DNA of 50,882 bases. Origin: Lachnospiraceae bacterium (GTDB lineage: Bacteria; Bacillota; Clostridia; Lachnospirales; Lachnospiraceae). Position 1 is the first letter of the stretch. The number at the start of each line of letters is the position of its first letter. The position numbers and the translations under genes are program-made. The stretch is from NCBI GenBank assembly GCA_016281385.1, contig JAEEIN010000126.1, forward strand, positions 1 through 50,882, read 5' to 3'. Under the pieces are notes generated by a model. That model was not told where the DNA came from, made no database searches, and worked only from the letters and a program-made list of their open reading frames with translations. Below are positions 8,145-15,468 of this stretch, piece by piece.

Positions 8145-10094
8145 TCAGATTTCCTGTTGTCCTTCCCAATGATGTGTTTCCTTGAATTTCGTCTTTTCCT
8201 TGTACATCTTTCTGTCCGCTTCCACGATGTAACGCTCAAGATGGTAGCTCTTGTTGTCGGGAACGTGAACGATGTATCCGGCGCTTACGCTTAAGGGATA
8301 AGGTTTCTTCTTGCTATCATTAAATTCCTTAAGCCTTCTCTGGATCTCGGAAATGATCTCCTTGGCCTTATCCTCGGCATCGTCGCAGGTAAAGGCAATG
8401 GCGAATTCGTCGCCGCCGAATCTGGTGCAGACACCTAACTTGCCGACAATGCTTTCCATGATGGAACTGATCTTTGAAAGAGCAAAGTCACCTTCTTTGT
8501 GACCGTAGGTATCGTTTATCTGCTTTAACCAGTTCATGTCAACCGAGATCACCGCAAGATCTTTGTTCTTCCTTATGGCCTCGTTGACTCTGGGTTCCAT
8601 GTGACGGTAGAAGCCCTTTCTGTTAAGGAGCTTTGTAAGCTGATCCGTACTGTAAAGGTTCTGAAGGTCTATTCGGAACTTGTGCATCTCCAGCACGTGA
8701 CGCAGGTTCATGGTAAATGAGAACAGCATGAAATACTCAAAATCCTTGGGTTCAAATCCCGAAACCGCATATCCGACGGTGGATCCCTGAACATGCATGG
8801 GAAGGAACATGGTGACCGGTCCTTTATCAAAATAGCCTTCAAGGTCGGGCAAAAGATTTGATTTCTCGATGACCTCGCCGTTTGAGAAAACTCCGTCCCT
8901 GAACCTGAAACCGGATATAAGCCTGTCTGTATAGTAGTGATGAGGACTCATCTCGGACATTGGACGGACAGTGGGCCTTATCTCCACATCATCTCCGAAG
9001 AAATCGTCATTTATGGCAAGGAGGTAATCGCCTCCCACATAATCCCTTACAAAATGAATCAGGTCACCCCAGACAAATGCAAGCTTCTCCTCGTTTCCAA
9101 GAATGGACATCTTCTCAAAGAAAGCCTCCATGTGGGAAGTGATCATTGCTTCATGCCTGGTGGCATTGGAATACTTTGTACCTATCTTAATGACCGTTTC
9201 ACGGTTTGAAGGAACCTTCTTACAGCCGCAGGACTCTCCCGCTCTGAACTGACATCCTACGGAATGATCCTTCTTTACCTTTCTGCCTGCATATATGTCA
9301 TCGATAAGATCCGTGATCTTCTCGGCAAATTCGTCATTGTTCCACTGGCAGGTGGCAAGTCTGGGATAATGGAATTTCTCCATCGCCGCACCGTCAAAAC
9401 CGGAAACTATGATATCGTCCGGAACCTTTATTCCCCTGTTTGCCAGCTGTCTGCAGACCTCCATTGCCATGGCATCGTTTGCACAGATGATGGCATCGAT
9501 GGGCTTACCGGAAGCAAGGAACTTCTTTACAACACGTTCCGTTGGCTCCTCCCAGAAGTCACCCCAGTCTATGCGGTCGTCTTCAATGGGAATATTGTTC
9601 TCCTCCATGACCTGCTTAAAGATTGCAAGTCTCTCATCGGAAAAAGGATTGTTCCTGAAGCCGGCGATAAAGTTTATATGTTTGGGTTTGTGGAACTCGA
9701 TCATATGACGGACAACCTGCTCAAAGGAGTCACCAAATTCGAAGGTAAGATTGATACAATCCTTCAATGCACTTACCAGAGAAATGCAGGGAACGCCTGC
9801 CTTGGAAACACGCTTGGCAATTGCTGCCGGAATGTCGTCCCGTTTGAAAGTTGCCGTATATATGATGACCGCATCATATCTTTCAGGCTCCATCAGTTCG
9901 AAGATCTGCTCCTCGGCATCATCGGTATATGCCGGTGTAAAGAAGTCCGTCATGGTGGCATAGATATGAAGCTTGTAATTCTTTTCATTACAAACCTTGT
10001 AGAATGCGTCAATAAAATCCTTCTGTTCGTTGCCGTCGAATTTTGCCATGCAAAGGGCAATAACCTTATAAGGTTTTCCGTCGGAATATTTCAT
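8145..10094 (-). CDS. Diguanylate cyclase with LacI-type ligand-binding domain
   Basis: Predicted cytoplasmic c-di-GMP synthase of 649 residues. Residues 5-310 form a periplasmic-binding-protein fold like the sugar-binding half of LacI/GalR regulators, including IDAIICANDAMAMEV, VSGFDGAAMEKFHYP and the closing RAGESCGC. There is no signal peptide, membrane segment or DNA-binding helix. A linker of about 150 residues leads to a GGDEF domain whose active site is intact (RFGGDEF, about 558-564). The RxxD inhibitory site normally a few residues upstream is absent (GKLG instead). Start at 10094 follows GGGAG; an upstream in-frame ATG at 10130 lacks one. It leads the gmk-like - yaaR - holB run. A role in coupling an intracellular sugar or nucleoside to c-di-GMP is inference. 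Confidence 0.86.
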   Translation of the reverse strand: MKYSDGKPYKVIALCMAKFDGNEQKDFIDAFYKVCNEKNYKLHIYATMTDFFTPAYTDDAEEQIFELMEPERYDAVIIYTATFKRDDIPAAIAKRVSKAGVPCISLVSALKDCINLTFEFGDSFEQVVRHMIEFHKPKHINFIAGFRNNPFSDERLAIFKQVMEENNIPIEDDRIDWGDFWEEPTERVVKKFLASGKPIDAIICANDAMAMEVCRQLANRGIKVPDDIIVSGFDGAAMEKFHYPRLATCQWNNDEFAEKITDLIDDIYAGRKVKKDHSVGCQFRAGESCGCKKVPSNRETVIKIGTKYSNATRHEAMITSHMEAFFEKMSILGNEEKLAFVWGDLIHFVRDYVGGDYLLAINDDFFGDDVEIRPTVRPMSEMSPHHYYTDRLISGFRFRDGVFSNGEVIEKSNLLPDLEGYFDKGPVTMFLPMHVQGSTVGYAVSGFEPKDFEYFMLFSFTMNLRHVLEMHKFRIDLQNLYSTDQLTKLLNRKGFYRHMEPRVNEAIRKNKDLAVISVDMNWLKQINDTYGHKEGDFALSKISSIMESIVGKLGVCTRFGGDEFAIAFTCDDAEDKAKEIISEIQRRLKEFNDSKKKPYPLSVSAGYIVHVPDNKSYHLERYIVEADRKMYKEKTKFKETHHWEGQQEI

Positions 10095-10182
10095 AGGTTT
10101 CTCCCAATACGTCCGCAGATTGCGGAGCACATTTTGACTTTTGTTAAAACCTGTATTCTGATTTTAGGGCATATTGCAATTT

Positions 10183-10191
10183 ATTCTACCA
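10183..10191 (-). promoter_or_regulatory. Probable extended -10 promoter of the diguanylate cyclase gene
   Basis: Minus strand TGG-TAGAAT (-10 at 10183-10188) about 90 bases before the start at 10094. No good -35 box at 17 bases; the TG extension could compensate. Confidence 0.4.
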
Positions 10192-10284
10192 CATTTTTGC
10201 AGAAAAAAACACTTTTCAGCACATTTGAGCCCTTTCCGGGAAAAAAGTCTTTTATGTTTTGATAAGGACAAAGAAAAAGTGTTG

Positions 10285-10293
10285 TGCTATAAT
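10285..10293 (+). promoter_or_regulatory. Extended -10 promoter of murG
   Basis: TGC followed by a perfect TATAAT (10288-10293). A TTGATA lies upstream but at a 23-base spacing, so recognition probably depends on the extended -10. The start codon is about 50 bases downstream. Confidence 0.55.
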
Positions 10294-10347
10294 GTGTCTT
10301 GCGCATAAAGAACGCAAATAAAACAATCAGATCACAGGATATATAAA

Positions 10348-11415
10348 ATGGCTAAAAAGATAGTTTTAACGGGTGGCGGTACCGCCGGTCACGTTACACC
10401 CAATATGGCTCTTATCCCCGAGCTTAAAAAAGAAGGATATGATATATACTATATAGGTTCATACGACGGTATCGAGAAGAAACTGATCGCTGATTTCAAC
10501 ATTCCCTACTACGGTGTTTCCACCGGTAAATTAAGAAGATATCTGGATCCCAAAAACTTCAGCGATCCCTTCCGTATCATGAAGGGCTTTGCCGAGGCAA
10601 GAAAGATCCTTAAAAAGATCAAGCCCGATGTGATCTTTTCAAAGGGCGGATTTGTAAGCGTTCCGGTCATCAGGGCCGCAGGCACTTTAAAGATCCCCTG
10701 CATCATCCATGAATCGGACATCACTCCCGGCCTTGCAAACAAGCTTTGCATTCCCGTAGCCGAAAAGGTCTGCTGTAACTTCCCGGAAACCATGCAGTAT
10801 CTTCCCGAGAACAAAGCGATCCTTACCGGAACTCCCATACGTACAGAACTTACGGAAGGTTCACGTTCAAAGGCATTGAGCCTTTGCGGATTCTCTGATG
10901 ACAAGCCCGTTGTAATGGTATTCGGCGGAAGCCAGGGCGCAGGCAGCATAAACAAGATAGTCCGCTCAACCCTTCCAAAGCTTTTGGAGAAGTACCATGT
11001 AGTCCACATCTGCGGAAACGAGAAGATGGACAATCTCCTTTTAAACACTCCGGGTTACAAGCAGTTTGAGTATCTCAAGGAGGAATTAAAGGATGTGTTC
11101 GCACTTGCGGATGTTGTGGTTTCCCGTGCAGGCGCAAATTCCATCTGCGAGCTCCTTGCCTTAAGAAAGCCCAACCTTCTGATCCCCCTTCCCGCAACCA
11201 CAAGCCGCGGCGACCAGTTACTCAATGCAGCTTCCTTTGAAAGCCAGGGATTTTCACTTGTACTTCGTGAGGAGGACCTTGATGAAAAGAGTTTTATGAA
11301 AGCCCTTGATACACTTTATACAGAGAGACAGCAGTTCATCGACAACATGAACAAGTCTTCACAGATGCAGCCGACGCTGACCATCATGAAGCTGATCTCC
11401 GATTATATGAAATAA
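10348..11415 (+). CDS. murG: UDP-GlcNAc : lipid I GlcNAc transferase
   Basis: Peripheral membrane GT-B glycosyltransferase (355 residues) that adds GlcNAc to lipid I to make lipid II, the last cytoplasmic step of peptidoglycan precursor synthesis. The N-terminal loop GGGTAGHVTPNMALIPEL, the membrane-association segment VIFSKGGFVSVPVIRAA, the C-terminal FGGSQGAGSIN and the UDP-GlcNAc site with VSRAGANSICELLALRKP are all present. It is transcribed alone from a divergent promoter and ends in a strong terminator, rather than lying in the usual dcw cluster. The start ATG at 10348 is followed directly by the conserved KKIVLTGGGTAGH. Confidence 0.96.
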   Translation: MAKKIVLTGGGTAGHVTPNMALIPELKKEGYDIYYIGSYDGIEKKLIADFNIPYYGVSTGKLRRYLDPKNFSDPFRIMKGFAEARKILKKIKPDVIFSKGGFVSVPVIRAAGTLKIPCIIHESDITPGLANKLCIPVAEKVCCNFPETMQYLPENKAILTGTPIRTELTEGSRSKALSLCGFSDDKPVVMVFGGSQGAGSINKIVRSTLPKLLEKYHVVHICGNEKMDNLLLNTPGYKQFEYLKEELKDVFALADVVVSRAGANSICELLALRKPNLLIPLPATTSRGDQLLNAASFESQGFSLVLREEDLDEKSFMKALDTLYTERQQFIDNMNKSSQMQPTLTIMKLISDYMK

Positions 11416-11419
11416 AAGA

Positions 11420-11454
11420 AATCCCGACCGTGATCACGGTCGGGATTATTTTTT
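11420..11454. terminator. Bidirectional terminator between murG and the HIT gene
   Basis: Perfect 28-base self-complementary sequence (11420-11447), AATCCCGACCGTGA and its reverse complement, followed by TATTTTTTG for murG. On the minus strand a looser T-rich run follows the HIT gene. Confidence 0.9.
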
Positions 11455-11462
11455 GTCTTGAA

Positions 11463-11876
11463 TTATTTAAATGCCAGCTTGGAAACCATTTCCTTCTGAA
11501 CATCATCCGTAACCTTTCCGGGTGTCCAGAGTATATCCTGTCCGTCATTCTTAAATCTGGGAATAACGTGAAGGTGATAGTGAGGAACAGTCTGTCCTGC
11601 TGCCTCCCTGTTGTTCTGGATTATATTGACACCGTCGCACTTAAGCACGTCAGTCATACGCTTTGCAACCTTCTTGGCAAGCTTCATTGCCTTGCCAACG
11701 GTCTCCTCATCGATCTCGAAAACATCCTGAAAATGCTCCTTGGGAAGGATAAGGGCATGGCCCGGATTTGCGGGAGCCGCATCGAGGATCACCGTAAAGG
11801 TATCATCCTCATAGATTATATTTGTGTCAAACACATGATTCGCAAGTTTGCAGAAAATGCAATCATCCTTCTTCAT
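11463..11876 (-). CDS. HIT-family (histidine triad) nucleotide hydrolase
   Basis: Histidine-triad protein (137 residues) of the Hint/HinT branch, which hydrolyses nucleoside phosphoramidates or acyl-adenylates. The catalytic triad motif is HYHLHVIPR near residues 98-106, preceded by the helix GKAMKLAKKVAKRM and by HALILPKEHFQDVFEID. A pair of Cys in DDCIFCKLAN at the N-terminus matches the zinc-binding start of HinT-like proteins. It sits 14 bases downstream of the flavodoxin-SCP2 gene with a GGAGG ribosome site, so the two are probably one operon; a functional link is unknown. Confidence 0.92.
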   Translation of the reverse strand: MKKDDCIFCKLANHVFDTNIIYEDDTFTVILDAAPANPGHALILPKEHFQDVFEIDEETVGKAMKLAKKVAKRMTDVLKCDGVNIIQNNREAAGQTVPHYHLHVIPRFKNDGQDILWTPGKVTDDVQKEMVSKLAFK

Positions 11877-11890
11877 AATGAATTCCTCCG

Positions 11891-12889
11891 TTAACCGAAA
11901 ATAAATATTGTATCAAGGGAACGTACCGCATTGAAGTCGCCCTTTAAAGTCATTTCACCTGACATAAAGGCTCTCTGGAAAGAGGTATTTCCCTTAAGGA
12001 TCTCTTTTATCTTGTCCTTCTCAACCGTAAGCTCCGCATCTACCTTAAGCTTGTCCGCTTCTCTGTAATCGATCTTGAGCTCGCGTCCTTCAACAACTAT
12101 GTACAGAGGAAGCTTCTTTCCCTTGATCTTAAAAAGATAGGAGACTTCCGTTCCGGCGCTGGGCCTGAAGGCATCTCTGAATTCGCCGATGAACTCCTCC
12201 TGATCCTCCTCATCACTGCTGCCCATCATATTCCTGAACATGCTGGCAAGCTCGCTGATATCTTCCTTCTGCTTCTGAACATAAGCATCATCCGCTGCAT
12301 ACTGGGAAAGCTGCTCGGTTTCCTGAGGAGTGAGAACATCGTTCTTTGTACGGTAAACCTTCTGCTTGACTGCCTGGTTACTTGCAGGAAGACTGGGCAC
12401 CTTCTGATTGATGGTGCGGTACATGTTCTCCGCTTTCTTCTCGATAAGTCTCGTATAATCCTCGTTTCCTTCAAGAACCGAGATATCTTCTATATATCCG
12501 CAGATACCGCTGCAGGGAAGACCTCCGAGGATTTCCCACGCATTGGAAAGGGTAAGCTTTCCTTCCCTCTCACCATAGGTCGTTGCCATAACGATGGGAC
12601 ACATATAGATCTTCGAAAGCTTCTCCTTATCCGCATAAAGCCAGCAGGCATCAAGGAACTGCTGCATGAAACCGCCGATCCCGAACCATTCAACAGTTGT
12701 TGCAAGAATAACGCCGTCAGCAGTTTTCAAAGTCTGGGGAAGCGTGGTGATGGTACCCTTTAATTCGTGCAGATCGAAGCGCTCAACCGTAACATGAAGT
12801 TCCTCCAGCACCGCCTGCATCTTATTGATAACATATAACGTGGGATCGTCGATAAGACCCCTTCCGCCGTAGTATATATTGATCTTCAT
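11891..12889 (-). CDS. Flavodoxin-like oxidoreductase fused to an SCP2-like domain
   Basis: Two-domain protein of 332 residues. Residues 1-180 form a flavodoxin-like NAD(P)H-dependent FMN reductase fold: KINIYYGGRGLIDDPTLYV at the N-terminus, a TADGVILATTVEWFGIGG loop for the flavin, and ATTYGEREG. Residues 230-332 resemble the SCP2 sterol-carrier fold, a hydrophobic ligand pocket, with TEVSYLFKIKGKKLPLYIVV and the closing FMSGEMTLKGDFNAVRSL. A polar linker joins them. The start at 12889 is preferred over 12916 because GGAGGG precedes it, although at a long 12-base spacing; no ribosome site precedes 12916. A lipophilic quinone or steroid-like substrate is a guess from the SCP2 pocket. Confidence 0.78.
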   Translation of the reverse strand: MKINIYYGGRGLIDDPTLYVINKMQAVLEELHVTVERFDLHELKGTITTLPQTLKTADGVILATTVEWFGIGGFMQQFLDACWLYADKEKLSKIYMCPIVMATTYGEREGKLTLSNAWEILGGLPCSGICGYIEDISVLEGNEDYTRLIEKKAENMYRTINQKVPSLPASNQAVKQKVYRTKNDVLTPQETEQLSQYAADDAYVQKQKEDISELASMFRNMMGSSDEEDQEEFIGEFRDAFRPSAGTEVSYLFKIKGKKLPLYIVVEGRELKIDYREADKLKVDAELTVEKDKIKEILKGNTSFQRAFMSGEMTLKGDFNAVRSLDTIFIFG

Positions 12890-12948
12890 AATGAATTCAA
12901 ACCCTCCGACTTTCATTATATGTTTTCAAAAAATCTAAGTAAAGCATT

Positions 12949-13683
12949 TTATGAAAGCACACCGTAGTAAGTGTAAAGACCTATGCAGATAAATCCCATT
13001 GCAGCGCAGGCGATACCGAGCCACTCTCTGAAGGAAGGACGGTATCTGTATACAGGCCTTTCAATGTCCTCATATTCTTCTTCCGGAAGATCATCCTCTT
13101 CCTCCACTGGTTCGTATATATATGCTGCTTCTCTTTTCATCTTTTCCGCCACTCTTTCATACAGGGATCTTGAAAGAACAGGTCCCGCTTCCGCCATTTC
13201 GTATATCTCATAGGCTGCTTCTACCGCTCTTTCATCGGACGGAGCAACATGGGAAATGACAGTCTGCAAAAGACGTTTTATATCCTCTCGTTTCTCTTCT
13301 TCATCCTTTCCCGGAACACAGATAAATTCGTATCTGCCGCTCTTTGTGTCTCTGAAGATAAGATCGGGTTCAAAAACAATACAGCTCTCCTCCAGAAGGT
13401 ATTCCCGCAGCTTCGAAGATACCATCATCATGCTCCTTGTAAGCTTTTCAAGTTCCTCAAAATCCATGTCCTTAACGGAAACCGTTCGGATAAGGTTTTC
13501 TTTCTCCGAAATGTCATAATAAAACCGGCGTTCACCATTGATGGTCCTTATCTCCACCGGCAGTATTCCTTCGATGGAATTGTCGGTGAGCATCCTGTAT
13601 CTGTAATCGTCATAGCCCGCAGTATCGGCGGGCAGTGTCATATAAGTCCTGTTAAGTTCGTTTATGATATTGTAGATCATCAT
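12949..13683 (-). CDS. DUF6382-like membrane-anchored protein at the end of the Tad operon
   Basis: Protein of 244 residues with no recognised enzyme motif. Residues 1-190 look like a cytoplasmic mixed alpha/beta domain similar to the DUF6382 region that often precedes FHA domains in Clostridia Tad loci. A Glu-rich linker (about 193-205, EEEDDLPEEEYEDIE) follows, then one membrane segment at about 225-241. Here no FHA domain follows, so the C-terminal tail is only an anchor. The start overlaps the stop of the TadE-like gene as ATGA, with GGGGGAG before it; a second ATG at 13680 is equally possible. Last gene of the Tad operon; a regulatory or assembly role is inferred from position only. Confidence 0.6.
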   Translation of the reverse strand: MMIYNIINELNRTYMTLPADTAGYDDYRYRMLTDNSIEGILPVEIRTINGERRFYYDISEKENLIRTVSVKDMDFEELEKLTRSMMMVSSKLREYLLEESCIVFEPDLIFRDTKSGRYEFICVPGKDEEEKREDIKRLLQTVISHVAPSDERAVEAAYEIYEMAEAGPVLSRSLYERVAEKMKREAAYIYEPVEEEDDLPEEEYEDIERPVYRYRPSFREWLGIACAAMGFICIGLYTYYGVLS

Positions 13684-14138
13684 TTCTCCCCCTTAAGATC
13701 TTTGGTCGTAAGCATTATCGAAACCGGATCCCACAGGCTTTTTTCATATCCGTCTTCGATCGTTCCGTCTTTTGACGGAAACAAACCGAGGCCACCCTCA
13801 CCGAAGGGTGTTACAAAATTGCCGGTAGCTTCGATCCGTATATGTTCTTTATTTTTTGTGAGGCTCATTGCAAGCTCACTCAGCGAAAGATAGGCTCTTT
13901 CACGCCTTATTTCATCAAATCTCCGATCTGCCTTTTGGGTGCAGGTCTTTTTATCATCCATATAATCCCTGCAGGCATAGACAGTCATCATATAAGTATC
14001 CTGACAGATAAGGATCCTGTCATATTCATGAACTATCATATACATAAACAACACATAGCTCATGATCATCAAAGGAACAATGACCGATGCCTCCACCGTC
14101 ATATATGCCTCCTGCTTTCTTTTTACAAAAAACCGCAC
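13680..14138 (-). CDS. TadE-like pseudopilin 2
   Basis: Small Tad pilus minor-pilin-like protein (152 residues): a short basic lead, then the TVEASVIVPLMIMSYVLFMYM hallmark in which Glu sits in the hydrophobic stretch, then an extracytoplasmic domain. The start at 14138 is GTG with a GGGGG box and overlaps the prepilin peptidase end by 16 bases. A second in-frame ATG at 14102, just before TVEAS, has a very strong AGGAGG site five bases upstream, so a shorter product lacking the lead is possible. No G-cleavage site is obvious. TadE proteins act in Flp pilus assembly or tip formation. Confidence 0.7.
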   Translation of the reverse strand: MRFFVKRKQEAYMTVEASVIVPLMIMSYVLFMYMIVHEYDRILICQDTYMMTVYACRDYMDDKKTCTQKADRRFDEIRRERAYLSLSELAMSLTKNKEHIRIEATGNFVTPFGEGGLGLFPSKDGTIEDGYEKSLWDPVSIMLTTKDLKGEK

Positions 14139-14551
14139 ACAAACACCCCCAATGCCAAAAACGGTATGAACGGCATCATGGTCTTCGCTGAGATCTTTTT
14201 AAAAACAACAAGGACTATACCCGTGACCGCCGCAAACAAAAAACCGAAGAACAGCGCCGTCAGCACGTACTGCGTCCTCAGCACGCTTCCCAGAAAAATG
14301 CACATATATCCGTCTCCTTTTCCCACACACCCCTTGGCGAGGTATGCCGAGATGAGTATCACGATCCCCGGAACGAATCGAAGAAAATACTCCCAGATTG
14401 ACGGCATACCGTTGAAGGCGGTGTTCAATATTCCGGCAATAATGCCGCATACAATGAGCCATGAGCAAACCCCGCGTTCCCGTATATCCGTGATCACTGC
14501 AGGTACCAGAACGGTTGCAAGGATGGTCCATTGCAGATAACTGAAATTCAT
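14123..14551 (-). CDS. Prepilin peptidase 1 (A24 family, TadV/CpaA-like)
   Basis: Short aspartic prepilin peptidase of 142 residues with about five membrane segments. The two catalytic aspartates are in ITDIRERGV (Asp22) and VGKGDGYM (Asp80), the standard A24 pair. It lacks the N-methyltransferase half of PilD, as TadV/CpaA enzymes do. It starts one base after the TadE-like gene 1, with GGAG six bases before the ATG. It should cleave the Flp1 pre-pilin or the TadE-like proteins. A second A24 peptidase begins the same operon (21192-21749), so the two may have divided substrates. Confidence 0.88.
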   Translation of the reverse strand: MNFSYLQWTILATVLVPAVITDIRERGVCSWLIVCGIIAGILNTAFNGMPSIWEYFLRFVPGIVILISAYLAKGCVGKGDGYMCIFLGSVLRTQYVLTALFFGFLFAAVTGIVLVVFKKISAKTMMPFIPFLALGVFVCGFL

Positions 14552-15403
14552 TTAATGCTCCTTTTTACCGCATAATTTACATTTATGTCTCCCGCCGGCT
14601 TCGGACAAAGGTATCTGAAATACATCCTGTTTAAGCTGTCCGCAGCTTTGGGAGGAATGATAGGCCGTTCCGTAGGGGGTAATATAAACCGTTGCCCCAA
14701 AGCCTTCATCCTTACAATATTCACAGGGGTAATACCTTCCCCCGTCTTCATTTCTTTCCTTTTTAATTCCCGATATCGGAACCGGGATGATCGTCACCTT
14801 AAGGGCCTTACAGTCAAGATCGGTATGATATACCGTTCCCCGCCTTGTTATATAGACCATCTCATCGCTATCGGTATCTTTTCTTCCATATCCCGTATAG
14901 GCCTTGGAGTAAAAGTGATTCGTGAGTATAACTCCGTTTATGAACGGGATATTTATATATGGCTTAACAATGTAAGTAACAAGAATATCTATTTCATCAT
15001 CTTTTGATATATCGCTTAACAATGTCGTAAGACCTGTTATACGGTAAGACTCCGGAAGCTTTAAGATCTGCCCCTTTATATAGCCTTCGGTCCAGCCGAC
15101 CTTAAGCAATGCCTCGGTTTTCAGACTTTCATCTTCATCTGCGTCATTAAAAAAGAGAGGATACGAATAAGCGACCATCTCGCTTCCCGCTTTATCAAGG
15201 ACCGTTTCCACCCTTGCGTGGATAAAGAAAAGTTCAAAAAGCCACAAAACGCTCATGAAGAAGAAAATGACTAAAGGAAAAATGCATGCCGCTTCAACCG
15301 TGGCGGAGGCAGAGAGTTTTGACGATGTTCCCAATGATTTTGTACTTATTGCAGGTTGGGAAATTGTTGATATGGAGTAATCTGAACGAATAAATTTTGC
15401 CAA
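14552..15403 (-). CDS. TadE-like pseudopilin 1 with two Cys/His modules
   Basis: Minor-pilin-like protein of 283 residues. An N-terminal polar segment leads into ATVEAACIFPLVIFFFMSVLW (from about 34), the TadE membrane hallmark. The C-terminal third holds two similar modules, 183-230 and 239-278. Each begins VYIT..GT.YH, has H-x4-C (His193/Cys198; His249/Cys254) and closes with C-x2-C (227/230; 275/278), a plausible metal or disulphide site. The start is TTG at 15403 with an AAGGA ribosome site. That start and the first 22 codons lie inside the 110-base spacer of a perfect 20-bp inverted repeat. If the spacer were flipped, an in-frame ATG would begin the protein as MRRLGTSSK, close to a typical TadE N-terminus. 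Confidence 0.72.
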   Translation of the reverse strand: MAKFIRSDYSISTISQPAISTKSLGTSSKLSASATVEAACIFPLVIFFFMSVLWLFELFFIHARVETVLDKAGSEMVAYSYPLFFNDADEDESLKTEALLKVGWTEGYIKGQILKLPESYRITGLTTLLSDISKDDEIDILVTYIVKPYINIPFINGVILTNHFYSKAYTGYGRKDTDSDEMVYITRRGTVYHTDLDCKALKVTIIPVPISGIKKERNEDGGRYYPCEYCKDEGFGATVYITPYGTAYHSSQSCGQLKQDVFQIPLSEAGGRHKCKLCGKKEH

Positions 15404-15465
15404 AAAAGATCCTTTCTTATTATTTGTGATAGTGTAAATGAGGAGATTGGGAACATCGTCAAAAC
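15316..15465. repeat. Perfect 20-bp inverted repeat flanking the 5' end of TadE-like gene 1
   Basis: Left arm 15316-15335 is the exact reverse complement of right arm 15446-15465, with 110 bases between. The left arm is inside the coding region (codons 23-30), and the right arm lies between the upstream stop codon (15469-15471) and the ribosome site. The complementarity ends exactly at 20 bases at both edges. Either an invertible segment or, in RNA, a long stem enclosing the start codon. Confidence 0.9.
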
Positions 15466-15468
15466 CCC

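Noticed and set aside
9264-10262. Long open frame on the plus strand (332 codons) opposite the diguanylate cyclase gene
   Set aside because: It is the antisense shadow of a gene with clear domains; its translation is Cys/His/Leu-rich without motifs and no ribosome site precedes it.
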